From the NCBI GenBank assembly GCA_007125435.1, contig SLDF01000207.1, forward strand, positions 1-5,676: a DNA stretch of 5,676 nucleotides. The letters run 5' to 3'. The notes under the pieces were generated by a model. That model was given only the letters and a program-made list of their open reading frames with translations. It was not told where the DNA came from and searched no databases. The translations under genes and the position numbers were made by a program. Shown here in pieces: positions 1 to 5,358 of this stretch (position 1 is its first letter; each line of letters begins with the position of its first letter). The DNA is from Saprospiraceae bacterium (lineage in GTDB: Bacteria; Bacteroidota; Bacteroidia; Chitinophagales; Saprospiraceae).

Positions 1-2
1 CA

Positions 3-554
3 GGCACTACTGTCATTTGCTACAGCGACAAAAAAAAGCAACTCCATTTGCTCCAAAGTCAAAAAAAGAAGGATGCCGATGCTATGATTTTGAAGGCATG
101 TGATGAATATCACTTTTCTTCTGTATATATTGATGCACCTTTGTCATTACCGGGTGTGTATAGCGCTTTAAAAGGGTACGATGACTACTTCTATCGCATA
201 GGAGACAAGAAAATTTCAGCTATGTCACCAATGTTTCTGGGTGGCTTGACTGCAAGGGCGATGAGATTGGTGGCAAAAATGCGAAGCAAGTATAAGTCAG
301 ATGTGTGTGAAATCTATCCGGGAGGTTGTGCTCGTCAATGGGATGTTTTAGCAGCGTGTTACAAAATCGACCTTGAGATGACAAGGCTCATTATCACAAA
401 TACCTTAGCAGACTGGGGCTACATCCTAGATGCAGAGCAAGTGACCAATTGGCACAGATGTGACGCTGTTTTGGCCTTTTACATTGGGCTCAAACACCTC
501 AAAGGTAAGGCAAAGGCTCTTGGTACAGTTGAGGAAGGTCAGATCTGGATATAG
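3..554 (+). CDS. DUF429 family protein (RNase H-like fold), 5' end missing
   Basis: This gene runs off the left edge. The frame is open from base 3, where the first visible residues read GTTVICYSDKKK. The TTG at 48 is therefore probably an internal leucine codon and not the start. About 183 residues are visible, ending with TAG at 552-554. Features typical of DUF429 (COG2410, predicted RNase H-fold nuclease) are the YIDAPLSLPGVY motif (near bases 125-161), a central EIYPGG motif, CDAVLAFYIG near the C-terminus, and the closing EEGQIWI. Family members usually begin with a short GIDxGxK-like strand followed by GTT, so I infer that only about 10-15 residues are missing. No biochemical role is established for the family; the nuclease idea rests on the fold. 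The gene is followed by a palindromic repeat, and I see no clear terminator. Confidence 0.8.
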   Translation, partial: GTTVICYSDKKKQLHLLQSQKKKDADAMILKACDEYHFSSVYIDAPLSLPGVYSALKGYDDYFYRIGDKKISAMSPMFLGGLTARAMRLVAKMRSKYKSDVCEIYPGGCARQWDVLAACYKIDLEMTRLIITNTLADWGYILDAEQVTNWHRCDAVLAFYIGLKHLKGKAKALGTVEEGQIWI

Positions 555-592
555 CGACCCAGATTTACTATACATCTCAAATTAGCTCTACA

Positions 593-733
593 TAAGTGGG
601 CTTACTTCAACCCGCATTATGCATCAGCGATGCGGAGTGGGTCAGGAGCGCATGCGAGTGAGTCCGTAGGACCGAGCGAATAGCGAGCCCCGTAGCGTAG
701 CGACCCGTCGACGACAGGAGGAGGGTGATGCCC
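593..733. repeat. GC-rich palindrome-dense intergenic repeat, copy A
   Basis: This block lies between the DUF429 gene and trxB and is clearly richer in G+C than its flanks. It starts near TTCAACCCGCATTATGCAT (606-624). It contains a series of small inverted repeats: CCGCAT/ATGCGG (612-617 with 630-635), GCATC/GATGC (621-625 with 629-633), the palindrome CGCATGCG (649-656), GTCC-gta-GGAC (662-672) and CGTCGACG (706-713). Short AGCG-containing words recur through 674-703. The 12-mer GCATCAGCGATG (621-632) recurs at 5549-5560, and the 606-624 motif recurs with two mismatches at 5356-5374, so this is a dispersed repeat and not unique spacer. No open frame resembles a protein. Its function is unknown, and the outer limits are approximate. 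Confidence 0.7.
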
Positions 734-793
734 AAAGTGGTAAAATGAAATACACCCAATATAGGTAGAGTCATAAATCGGTTTTAAAATTTA

Positions 794-801
794 TATATTT
801 G
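794..801 (+). promoter_or_regulatory. Putative Bacteroidota -7 promoter box for trxB-fbaA
   Basis: TATATTTG fits the Bacteroidota sigma-ABfr -7 consensus TAnnTTTG and lies 23 bp before the trxB ATG, in an AT-rich stretch (781-824). No good TTTG -33 box is visible at the usual distance, so this is a partial match. It would give a leader of under 20 nt, which fits the absence of a Shine-Dalgarno sequence. Confidence 0.4.
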
Positions 802-824
802 CAATTCTTAACTTTTAAAAATAC

Positions 825-1772
825 ATGAAACAAATGTCAGATAAGATTCATAAGTGCTTAATCATAGGATCAGGACCTGCAGGATATACTGCAGCTATTT
901 ATGCAGCTAGAGCCGGGATGGACCCTGTCCTATTCACCGGAGAAGAACCTGGTGGTCAATTAATGATCACTACAGACGTAGAAAACTATCCGGGATACCC
1001 TCAAGGTGTTAATGGTCCAAAGATGATGGATGACTTCCGCGATCAGGCGGAGCGATTTGACACCAAAATACATTATGAAAAAATAGTCAAAGTAGATTTT
1101 ACCGGACCTGTTCACAAAGTCTGGACAGAGTCTGGTGATGAACACCACGCTCACACCATCATCATATCTACAGGTGCCAGCGCAAAATGGCTTGGACTAG
1201 AAAGTGAAAAAAGACTGAACAACAAAGGTGTATCTGCCTGTGCAGTATGCGATGGCTTTTTCTTTAAAGGTCAAAAAGTTGCCGTTGTAGGTGGTGGTGA
1301 TACCGCAGCCGAAGAAGCAACCTATCTGGCTAAGCTCTGTCCTGAAGTCCACCTGTTGGTAAGAAGAGACGAGATGCGAGCGTCAAAGATCATGCAAGAA
1401 AGAGTCATGAATACACCCAATATCACAGTACACTGGCATACAGAGACTGTTGAAATTCTAGGTGATGAAGAGGTAACCGGTGTCCGTGTCATCAACAACC
1501 AAACCAAAGAAGAAAAAGAGATAGAGATCAATGGCTTTTTCGTAGCTATCGGTCACAAGCCGAATACGGACATATTCAACAATTGGCTTGATATGGATGA
1601 GGCAGGCTATCTGATCGTCAAGCCAGGTACGACCAAGACAAAAATAGATGGCGTCTTCGCTAGTGGTGATGCTCAAGACAAGGTCTACCGTCAGGCTGTC
1701 ACAGCAGCCGGTACAGGATGTATGGCGGCTTTAGATGCAGAACGCTACTTGATCAATCAGGGAATTCAATAA
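825..1772 (+). CDS. trxB: Thioredoxin-disulfide reductase (NADPH, FAD)
   Basis: This is a cytoplasmic flavoenzyme that reduces thioredoxin with NADPH (EC 1.8.1.9). Its 315 residues match the usual low-molecular-weight TrxB length. The N-terminal FAD-binding Rossmann motif is GSGPAG (residues 15-20), followed by PGGQL and the ENYPG stretch typical of TrxB. The redox-active CxxC is CAVCDG, with Cys139 and Cys142. The NADPH domain has GGGDTAAEE (156-164) and VRRDEMRAS (179-187), whose arginines bind the 2'-phosphate. The C-terminal FAD motif GVFASGDAQDKVYRQ starts at residue 276. The ATG at 825 was chosen; an in-frame ATG at 834 (MSDKIHK) is a credible alternative, since residues 1-3 add nothing conserved. 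There is no Shine-Dalgarno sequence, as is usual in Bacteroidota. It is followed after 28 bp by fbaA, probably as one transcript. The related ferredoxin/flavodoxin reductases lack the CxxC, which supports the TrxB call. Confidence 0.96.
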   Translation: MKQMSDKIHKCLIIGSGPAGYTAAIYAARAGMDPVLFTGEEPGGQLMITTDVENYPGYPQGVNGPKMMDDFRDQAERFDTKIHYEKIVKVDFTGPVHKVWTESGDEHHAHTIIISTGASAKWLGLESEKRLNNKGVSACAVCDGFFFKGQKVAVVGGGDTAAEEATYLAKLCPEVHLLVRRDEMRASKIMQERVMNTPNITVHWHTETVEILGDEEVTGVRVINNQTKEEKEIEINGFFVAIGHKPNTDIFNNWLDMDEAGYLIVKPGTTKTKIDGVFASGDAQDKVYRQAVTAAGTGCMAALDAERYLINQGIQ

Positions 1773-1800
1773 TATTTTTTTCAATATAAACTACCACATC

Positions 1801-2877
1801 ATGAGTCAGTCGACGAAATTTAGAAAGGGTGTTCTTCACGGTGATGAAGTCACAGAATTACTCAACTACGCAAATCAGAAAAATTTTGCTCTTCCGGCAG
1901 TCAATGTCATTGGCACCAACTCTATCAATGCAGTCATGGAGACGGCAAGAGAAGTCAATTCACCGGTGATTATTCAATTTTCGAATGGTGGAGCTTCATT
2001 TTATGCGGGAAAAGGTCTATCAAATGACAATCAGCAATCGGCAATTCTGGGCGGTGTCTCAGGTGCATTGCATGTGCATACCCTTGCCAAAGCTTATGGT
2101 GTGACTGTGATCTTACATACTGACCACTGTGCTAAGAAATTATTGCCGTGGGTTGACGGCCTTCTTACCGCCGGTGAGCAGTTCTACAAAGAAAAAGGAT
2201 ATTCACTATATTCTTCACATATGCTGGATCTATCTGAAGAACCCATAGAAGAAAATATTGAAATCTCTAAGGCTTACATGCATCGCATGAGTAAAATCGG
2301 GATGACCCTGGAAATAGAACTCGGTATTACAGGAGGTGAAGAAGATGGCGTGGATAATACCAATGTCGACAGCTCAAAGTTATACACACAGCCAGAAGAA
2401 GTTGGCTATGCATATGAAGAGTTGATAAAGATCAGCCCCAGATTCATGGTAGCAGCTGCTTTCGGCAATGTACACGGCGTGTATAAGCCTGGCAATGTAA
2501 GCTTGCAGCCGATCATTCTTAAAAACTCTCAGGAGTATGTAAAAGAAAAGTTTAATACAGGTGATAACCCTATAAATTTTGTATTCCATGGTGGTAGTGG
2601 ATCATCAAGAGAGGAAATAAGAGAAGCCATTGAGTATGGGTCTATCAAAATGAATATCGATACAGATATGCAATGGGCTTTTTTATCAGGTGTGAGAGAT
2701 TATGTCAGTGATAAAAAAGATTACCTCGAGACCCAAATCGGCAATCCCGAAGGCAGTGATAAGCCCAATAAAAAGTTTTACGATCCAAGGGTGTGGCTAA
2801 GACATGGCGAGCAGGCCTTCAAAGACAGATTGGCGGCAGCCTTTGAAGATTTGAATTGTATTAACACGAACGCTTAA
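1801..2877 (+). CDS. fbaA: Class II (type A) fructose-1,6-bisphosphate aldolase
   Basis: This zinc-dependent enzyme reversibly cleaves fructose-1,6-bisphosphate into dihydroxyacetone phosphate and glyceraldehyde-3-phosphate, in glycolysis and gluconeogenesis (EC 4.1.2.13). Its 358 residues align along the full length with E. coli FbaA (359 aa) from memory, including NFALPAVN, QFSNGGASF, HTDHCAKKLLPW, GGEEDGVDN, FGNVHGVYKPGN, FHGGSGS, KMNIDTD and YDPRVWLR. By that alignment the zinc ligands are His109, His225 and His263 plus Glu173. The catalytic residues are Asp108 and Glu181, with Asn285 and Arg330 in substrate binding. All are one lower than the E. coli mature numbering, so the site looks intact. 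The start ATG at 1801 gives the expected N-terminus. There is no room for an obvious promoter in the 28-bp gap after trxB, so co-transcription is likely. A strong hairpin terminator follows the stop codon. Confidence 0.97.
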   Translation: MSQSTKFRKGVLHGDEVTELLNYANQKNFALPAVNVIGTNSINAVMETAREVNSPVIIQFSNGGASFYAGKGLSNDNQQSAILGGVSGALHVHTLAKAYGVTVILHTDHCAKKLLPWVDGLLTAGEQFYKEKGYSLYSSHMLDLSEEPIEENIEISKAYMHRMSKIGMTLEIELGITGGEEDGVDNTNVDSSKLYTQPEEVGYAYEELIKISPRFMVAAAFGNVHGVYKPGNVSLQPIILKNSQEYVKEKFNTGDNPINFVFHGGSGSSREEIREAIEYGSIKMNIDTDMQWAFLSGVRDYVSDKKDYLETQIGNPEGSDKPNKKFYDPRVWLRHGEQAFKDRLAAAFEDLNCINTNA

Positions 2878-2906
2878 CAAAAGCGGAATTGCAGAGGAAA
2901 AATTTT

Positions 2907-2936
2907 AAAGGTGCAGCAAAGTGTTGCACCTTTTTT
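2907..2936. terminator. Intrinsic terminator between fbaA and the MOSC gene, probably bidirectional
   Basis: GGTGCAGCA (2910-2918) pairs with TGTTGCACC (2922-2930) around an AAG loop, giving a 9-bp stem with one G-U pair. TTTTTTATTT follows on the plus strand. Flanking AAA (2907-2909) and TTT (2931-2933) can extend the stem to 12 bp. On the minus strand the hairpin is followed by TTTAAAATTTTT, so it can also end the convergent MOSC transcript, whose TAA (2935-2937) lies in the T-tract. It starts 30-33 bp after the fbaA stop. Confidence 0.88.
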
Positions 2937-3579
2937 ATTTCTCGGCTCTTTTCAGAAGGGTTTTATAATTTAGTATAGATTGCTCCGGTAGACCGGGTAG
3001 GTCAATGATGGCTCTGAGCTCATTTATATGTTCCTTAGGTCGATTAAAAGCTGCTGCCATTGTTCTTATGTAGACTCCTGTACCAGACTTATCCGCGCGG
3101 GTGAAAGCATCTCCGGATTGTATATATCCTTCCCTTACGACTTTAAAATATGTACCATACTTTTCTTCACGGGTGAATAGTCGCAGAAATTGCGGGTCAT
3201 TGTGCCTCATATTGAGTTTGAAACACGGTATTCGAGGATCTACTGCCTGAATAAGCGCCTCCCCTATGGCAAAGGTGTCACCGTGTTCTATATCATCATC
3301 TGTTATACCCTGAGTCGTCACATTCTCGCCAAAAGCACATGCGGGAAGATCTCTGCCTAGTATATTTTCCCAGTCTGCATAATACTCGCCCGGGTATGCA
3401 TATAGCGCCTTATACTCACCGCCATGATACTTTTCTTCTGCTTGCTCGTCAGTCACAAAGCCAGTAGTACTGAGAAATACTTTGCCCTTGACTTCCTCCT
3501 TGAAGATGGCACTTTCTACAGCCTTACCTTCCCACGAATAGGATTTTATCTTCCCTGTATAAACCCCTAAAACTTTCAT
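2935..3579 (-). CDS. MOSC domain protein, YiiM type
   Basis: MOSC domains are beta-barrel relatives of the molybdenum cofactor sulfurase C-terminus and are thought to bind a Mo-cofactor or carry sulfur on a conserved cysteine. The protein has 214 residues, close to E. coli YiiM (about 224). Visible MOSC signatures are the HGG of YHGGEYKALY (52-54), AFGENVTTQGIT (from residue 82), IGEALIQAVDPRIPCFKLN (from residue 105) with the conserved Cys119, and a C-terminal stretch (about 165-210) resembling the YiiM 3-alpha domain, including ELRAIIDLPGLPEQ. Single-domain YiiM/YcbX relatives have been tied to detoxification of N-hydroxylated bases such as 6-hydroxylaminopurine; assigning that substrate here is inference. 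There is no signal peptide, so it is probably cytoplasmic. It is transcribed towards fbaA and shares its terminator. Its ATG at 3577-3579 has no Shine-Dalgarno sequence. Confidence 0.9.
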   Translation of the reverse strand: MKVLGVYTGKIKSYSWEGKAVESAIFKEEVKGKVFLSTTGFVTDEQAEEKYHGGEYKALYAYPGEYYADWENILGRDLPACAFGENVTTQGITDDDIEHGDTFAIGEALIQAVDPRIPCFKLNMRHNDPQFLRLFTREEKYGTYFKVVREGYIQSGDAFTRADKSGTGVYIRTMAAAFNRPKEHINELRAIIDLPGLPEQSILNYKTLLKRAEK

Positions 3580-3645
3580 ACTTGATAACAGTTAATGTCC
3601 TGATCCATTACATCCGAATTGGCACCTATATCCACCCTAACTGAT

Positions 3646-3679
3646 CAAAACCTAGATTCAGCCTGCAATATATAACAAA
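3646..3679 (-). promoter_or_regulatory. Weak candidate promoter for the MOSC gene
   Basis: Read on the minus strand, TTTG (3676-3679) is followed after 21 nt by TAGGTTTTG (3646-3654). This resembles the Bacteroidota -33/-7 pair TTTG and TAnnTTTG but has one extra base inside the -7 box. It would give a leader of about 60 nt. I see no better candidate in 3580-3720. Confidence 0.25.
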
Positions 3680-3748
3680 TTTTCTGCTGACACTTCATTT
3701 CCTGATTTTAGCACAATGGACAACATTTAGAAACCTTTTTTACACTTT

Positions 3749-3784
3749 TTTGATTATGATTACGACGAAATTATATTAATTTTG
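3749..3784 (+). promoter_or_regulatory. Candidate Bacteroidota promoter for the A-type Fe-S carrier gene
   Basis: TAATTTTG (3777-3784) matches the -7 consensus TAnnTTTG exactly and lies 22 bp before the ATG at 3807. TTTG at 3749-3752 could be the -33 box, but the 24-nt spacer is somewhat longer than usual. The surrounding DNA (3731-3785) is AT-rich, as expected for a promoter. Confidence 0.5.
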
Positions 3785-3806
3785 TCTTGATCTAAATAAG
3801 CAAGTC

Positions 3807-4133
3807 ATGTTATTTGTAGCAGAGAGCGCCAAAGAAAGAATAGAAGAAATCAAGAAGAACGGAGAAATAGGTGAGGACTATTTTGTCAGAGTCAGTGTGA
3901 CAAGTGGAGGCTGCTCAGGCCTGACATATAATATGGAGTTTGACAACCAATCCAGAGAAAACGACCAGATTTTTGAAGACAAAGGCATCAAAGTCGTTAC
4001 CGATCTTAAAAGCTTCTTGTACCTCTGTAACACCACCTTAGAGTTTTCATCGGGGTTAGACGGCAAAGGCTTTTACTTCAATAATCCGAATGCCGCCCGT
4101 ACTTGCGGGTGCGGTGAGAGTTTTGCACTCTAA
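3807..4133 (+). CDS. A-type iron-sulfur cluster carrier (IscA/ErpA/SufA family)
   Basis: A-type carriers are small cytoplasmic proteins that hold and pass on Fe-S clusters (or iron) during cluster assembly for apo-enzymes. The 108 residues match the family's usual 105-120. The three cluster-binding cysteines are present: Cys36 in SGGCSGLTY, and Cys100 and Cys102 in RTCGCGESF near the C-terminus. The preceding FYFNNPNA is also typical of the family. Cys74 is an additional cysteine that is not a ligand in the family pattern. The start at 3807 leaves a normal N-terminus (MLFVAESAKERIEEI). IscA, SufA and ErpA cannot be separated from this sequence alone, and no isc or suf partner gene is in view, so no gene symbol is given. 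It has its own upstream -7 box and overlaps the convergent gamma-carbonic-anhydrase gene by 4 bp at the stop codons. Confidence 0.93.
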   Translation: MLFVAESAKERIEEIKKNGEIGEDYFVRVSVTSGGCSGLTYNMEFDNQSRENDQIFEDKGIKVVTDLKSFLYLCNTTLEFSSGLDGKGFYFNNPNAARTCGCGESFAL

Positions 4134-4657
4134 TCGTTCTCCCCTTCTTTAAACCACGAGCTATATTTGATATAGGCATTGGCTATGCGTTCTATATTCC
4201 CCTTGAATGCCTCCTCAGTCAGGGCTTTCACTTTCTTCGCCGGCACACCAGCATATATGTACCCAGACTCTAGTCGGCTGTTTTCCAGCACGACAGCACC
4301 AGCAGCGACCAGCACATTGGACTCTACCACAGCGTGATCCATGATGATAGCCCCCATACCGACCAGCACATTATCATGGATCGTACAGCCATGCACTATC
4401 GCTCTATGGCCTATAGAGACATTATTACCGATATTCGTAGGCGCTTTCTGATAAGTACCATGAATCACAGCACCATCCTGCACATTGACTTTATCACCCA
4501 TTTTTATATAATGCACATCTCCCCTCACCACTGCCTGGAACCAAACACTACATTGATTCCCCATCGTCACATCCCCTACTACAGTTGCATTCTCGGCGAG
4601 AAAGCAATCTCCACCCATCTTAGGACTCACCCCTTTTACTGGAAGTATTAAAGCCAT
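4130..4657 (-). CDS. Gamma-carbonic-anhydrase family hexapeptide-repeat protein (YrdA/PaaY-like)
   Basis: This is a left-handed beta-helix protein of the gamma-carbonic-anhydrase family, normally a trimer with metal sites at subunit interfaces. The 175 residues are typical of the short YrdA/PaaY branch. The beta-helix spans roughly residues 15-135, with hexapeptide-like repeats such as ATVVGDVTMG and NVLVGMGAIIMD, and a C-terminal helix packs against it (about 146-170). Presumed zinc ligands are His66 (VIHG), His84 and His89 (IGHRAIVHG). Arg45 and Asp47 (VVRGDV) and Gln60 and Asp61 (NVQDG) match conserved active-site positions of archaeal Cam. The acidic loop carrying Cam's proton-shuttle glutamate is absent, as in many bacterial relatives, so carbonic anhydrase activity is possible but unproven; PaaY-type thioesterase activity is an alternative. 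No signal peptide is visible. Its stop overlaps that of the convergent Fe-S carrier gene. Confidence 0.9.
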   Translation of the reverse strand: MALILPVKGVSPKMGGDCFLAENATVVGDVTMGNQCSVWFQAVVRGDVHYIKMGDKVNVQDGAVIHGTYQKAPTNIGNNVSIGHRAIVHGCTIHDNVLVGMGAIIMDHAVVESNVLVAAGAVVLENSRLESGYIYAGVPAKKVKALTEEAFKGNIERIANAYIKYSSWFKEGEND

Positions 4658-4700
4658 TTTTGTTTATTTTTTTGATTCAAGACTTATCACATGACAAGGA

Positions 4701-4730
4701 CAAAAGTAATACATAATTTTTTTAGGCAAA
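4701..4730 (-). promoter_or_regulatory. Candidate Bacteroidota promoter for the gamma-carbonic-anhydrase gene
   Basis: On the minus strand, TTTG (4727-4730) is followed after 18 nt by TACTTTTG (4701-4708), an exact TAnnTTTG -7 box. The predicted transcription start, near 4695, would leave a leader of about 40 nt before the ATG at 4655-4657. This is the best two-box promoter match in the window. Confidence 0.55.
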
Positions 4731-4788
4731 GTTCGCAGTCTGTTGATCTTGAAGATGATCATAGCTTTGATTTATTTGATTTAGTTTT

Positions 4789-4941
4789 GGGCGTGTCCCT
4801 ACGGGCCGGGCTATCCGCTTGTATTCACAGGTCTACCATATGGTGTCGCTGCTGTTTCGAGTGGCTTCCGTTCGGTCGCCCCTCCCTCCAGCGCTCCACT
4901 ACATATGCCAGCCCTGCTCATATCGCTGCTATCCCTCACGC
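4789..4941. repeat. Bounded intergenic repeat-like element with complementary ends
   Basis: This segment has abrupt, GC-rich ends in an AT-rich context. The left end is GGGCGTGTCCCTACGGGC; the right end is GCTATCCCTCACGC. GCGTG (4791-4795) is complementary to CACGC (4937-4941), so the ends can pair. GCTATCC occurs as a direct repeat near each end (4810-4816 and 4928-4934). Inside are CCC-tac-GGG (4797-4805), the perfect palindrome ACCATATGGT (4835-4844) and AGTGG/CCACT (4860-4864 with 4896-4900). From memory, the two ends resemble a dispersed intergenic repeat common in Bacteroidota, with conserved borders and a variable middle; I could not check this. Open frames through it have low-complexity, non-protein-like translations. 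Confidence 0.6.
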
Positions 4942-4942
4942 A

Positions 4943-4980
4943 GTTACGAGTTGCTAGTTGCTGGTTACTGGTTGCTGGTT
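4943..4980. repeat. 7-bp tandem repeat, consensus GTTGCTG
   Basis: Five consecutive 7-bp units (4943-4949, 4950-4956, 4957-4963, 4964-4970, 4971-4977) are followed by a partial GTT. Two units match the consensus exactly; the others differ by one to three bases, mostly G/A changes. It begins one base after the element that ends at 4941. The 7-bp period is not a multiple of three, which argues against coding. It resembles the short tandem heptamer repeats known in cyanobacteria and some Bacteroidota. Confidence 0.75.
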
Positions 4981-5093
4981 GTTTACGCCTGCATTCGGCA
5001 TTCGCCTCACTCCGGCTGTTTAGGCAAACGATCGGCTATCGCCTCCGTTTGCTGTTTACGCTACGAGCACTTTGCGCTCTTCGCTGTTTAAGC
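4978..5093. repeat. Four interspersed copies of GNTGTTTANGC with an internal hairpin
   Basis: Copies of the 11-bp motif start at 4978, 5015, 5051 and 5083, giving steps of 37, 36 and 32 bp. Between the second and third copies, GCAAACG (5024-5030) and CGTTTGC (5046-5052) form a perfect 7-bp stem. A smaller GAGC/GCTC stem (5065-5068 with 5076-5079) lies between the third and fourth. The block is GC-rich and continues directly from the heptamer array. The intervening sequences are unrelated to one another. I see no coding potential and do not know a function. Confidence 0.55.
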
Positions 5094-5106
5094 TTGAAGA
5101 ATATTG

Positions 5107-5154
5107 AACACTTTCAAGTATTAATCAACATTGCTATTCACCACTTGAAATGTT
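5107..5154. repeat. Isolated long imperfect hairpin
   Basis: AACACTTTCAAGT (5107-5119) pairs with ACTTGAAATGTT (5143-5154), giving 12 base pairs with a single bulged base around a 23-nt loop. There is no T-tract immediately after it, so it is not a standard intrinsic terminator. No gene lies on either side within this part of the window. It could be a protein-binding palindrome or part of a small RNA; neither can be shown here. Confidence 0.5.
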
Positions 5155-5224
5155 ACAAAACAACTATCCCGATATCCACGGTCAAACAGCATGACACGAA
5201 ACCATCCGATTAAAAGCCTAAACT

Positions 5225-5259
5225 CATTCTGGAAATTCTTGCATTCTGTGCATCCTGAT
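5225..5259. repeat. Degenerate 9-bp tandem repeat (CATTCTGNN-like)
   Basis: Four adjoining units (5225-5233, 5234-5241, 5242-5250, 5251-5259) share an ATTCTG/ATCCTG core, with lengths of 9, 8, 9 and 9 bp. The pattern resembles AT-rich, roughly 9-10-bp periodic repeats that I recall between genes in Bacteroidota; that comparison is from memory. No function is evident. Confidence 0.45.
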
Positions 5260-5358
5260 CACAAGGCGGTTGAAATGAAAAAATAAATATCAAAGGATTG
5301 ATGTACTGTTCATGAATTTTCGAAAATGGAGATTGTACTTCTTGGCATTTAGACTTTA

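Noticed and set aside
48..50. TTG at 48 as the start codon of the DUF429 gene
   Set aside because: The same frame is open to the left edge and encodes a family-like GTTVIC strand upstream, so the true start lies outside the window.
555..824. tRNA or riboswitch in the DUF429-trxB gap, suggested by its many stems
   Set aside because: No cloverleaf, conserved T-loop (GTTCRANNC) or known riboswitch core is visible, and the stems are shared with a repeat elsewhere in the window.
960..1676. Minus-strand open frames inside trxB
   Set aside because: They are shadows of a strongly supported gene, with no protein-like features.
1773..1800. Separate promoter for fbaA in the trxB-fbaA gap
   Set aside because: The gap is 28 bp and has no TAnnTTTG box. 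Co-transcription is simpler.
4334..4651. Plus-strand open frame of 105 codons opposite the gamma-carbonic-anhydrase gene
   Set aside because: It is antisense to a well-supported gene. The His/Ile/Thr-rich translation is an artefact of the opposite strand's codons.
4978..5093. Possible CRISPR array because of steps near 36 bp
   Set aside because: The repeated unit is only 11 bp and imperfect, the spacing is irregular (37, 36, 32), there are only four copies, and no cas gene is present.
4691..5213. Three overlapping plus-strand open frames (88, 90 and 102 codons)
   Set aside because: They overlap in different frames, run through the bounded element, the heptamer array and hairpins, and translate to Leu/Ser/Cys/Arg-rich sequence with no recognisable domain.
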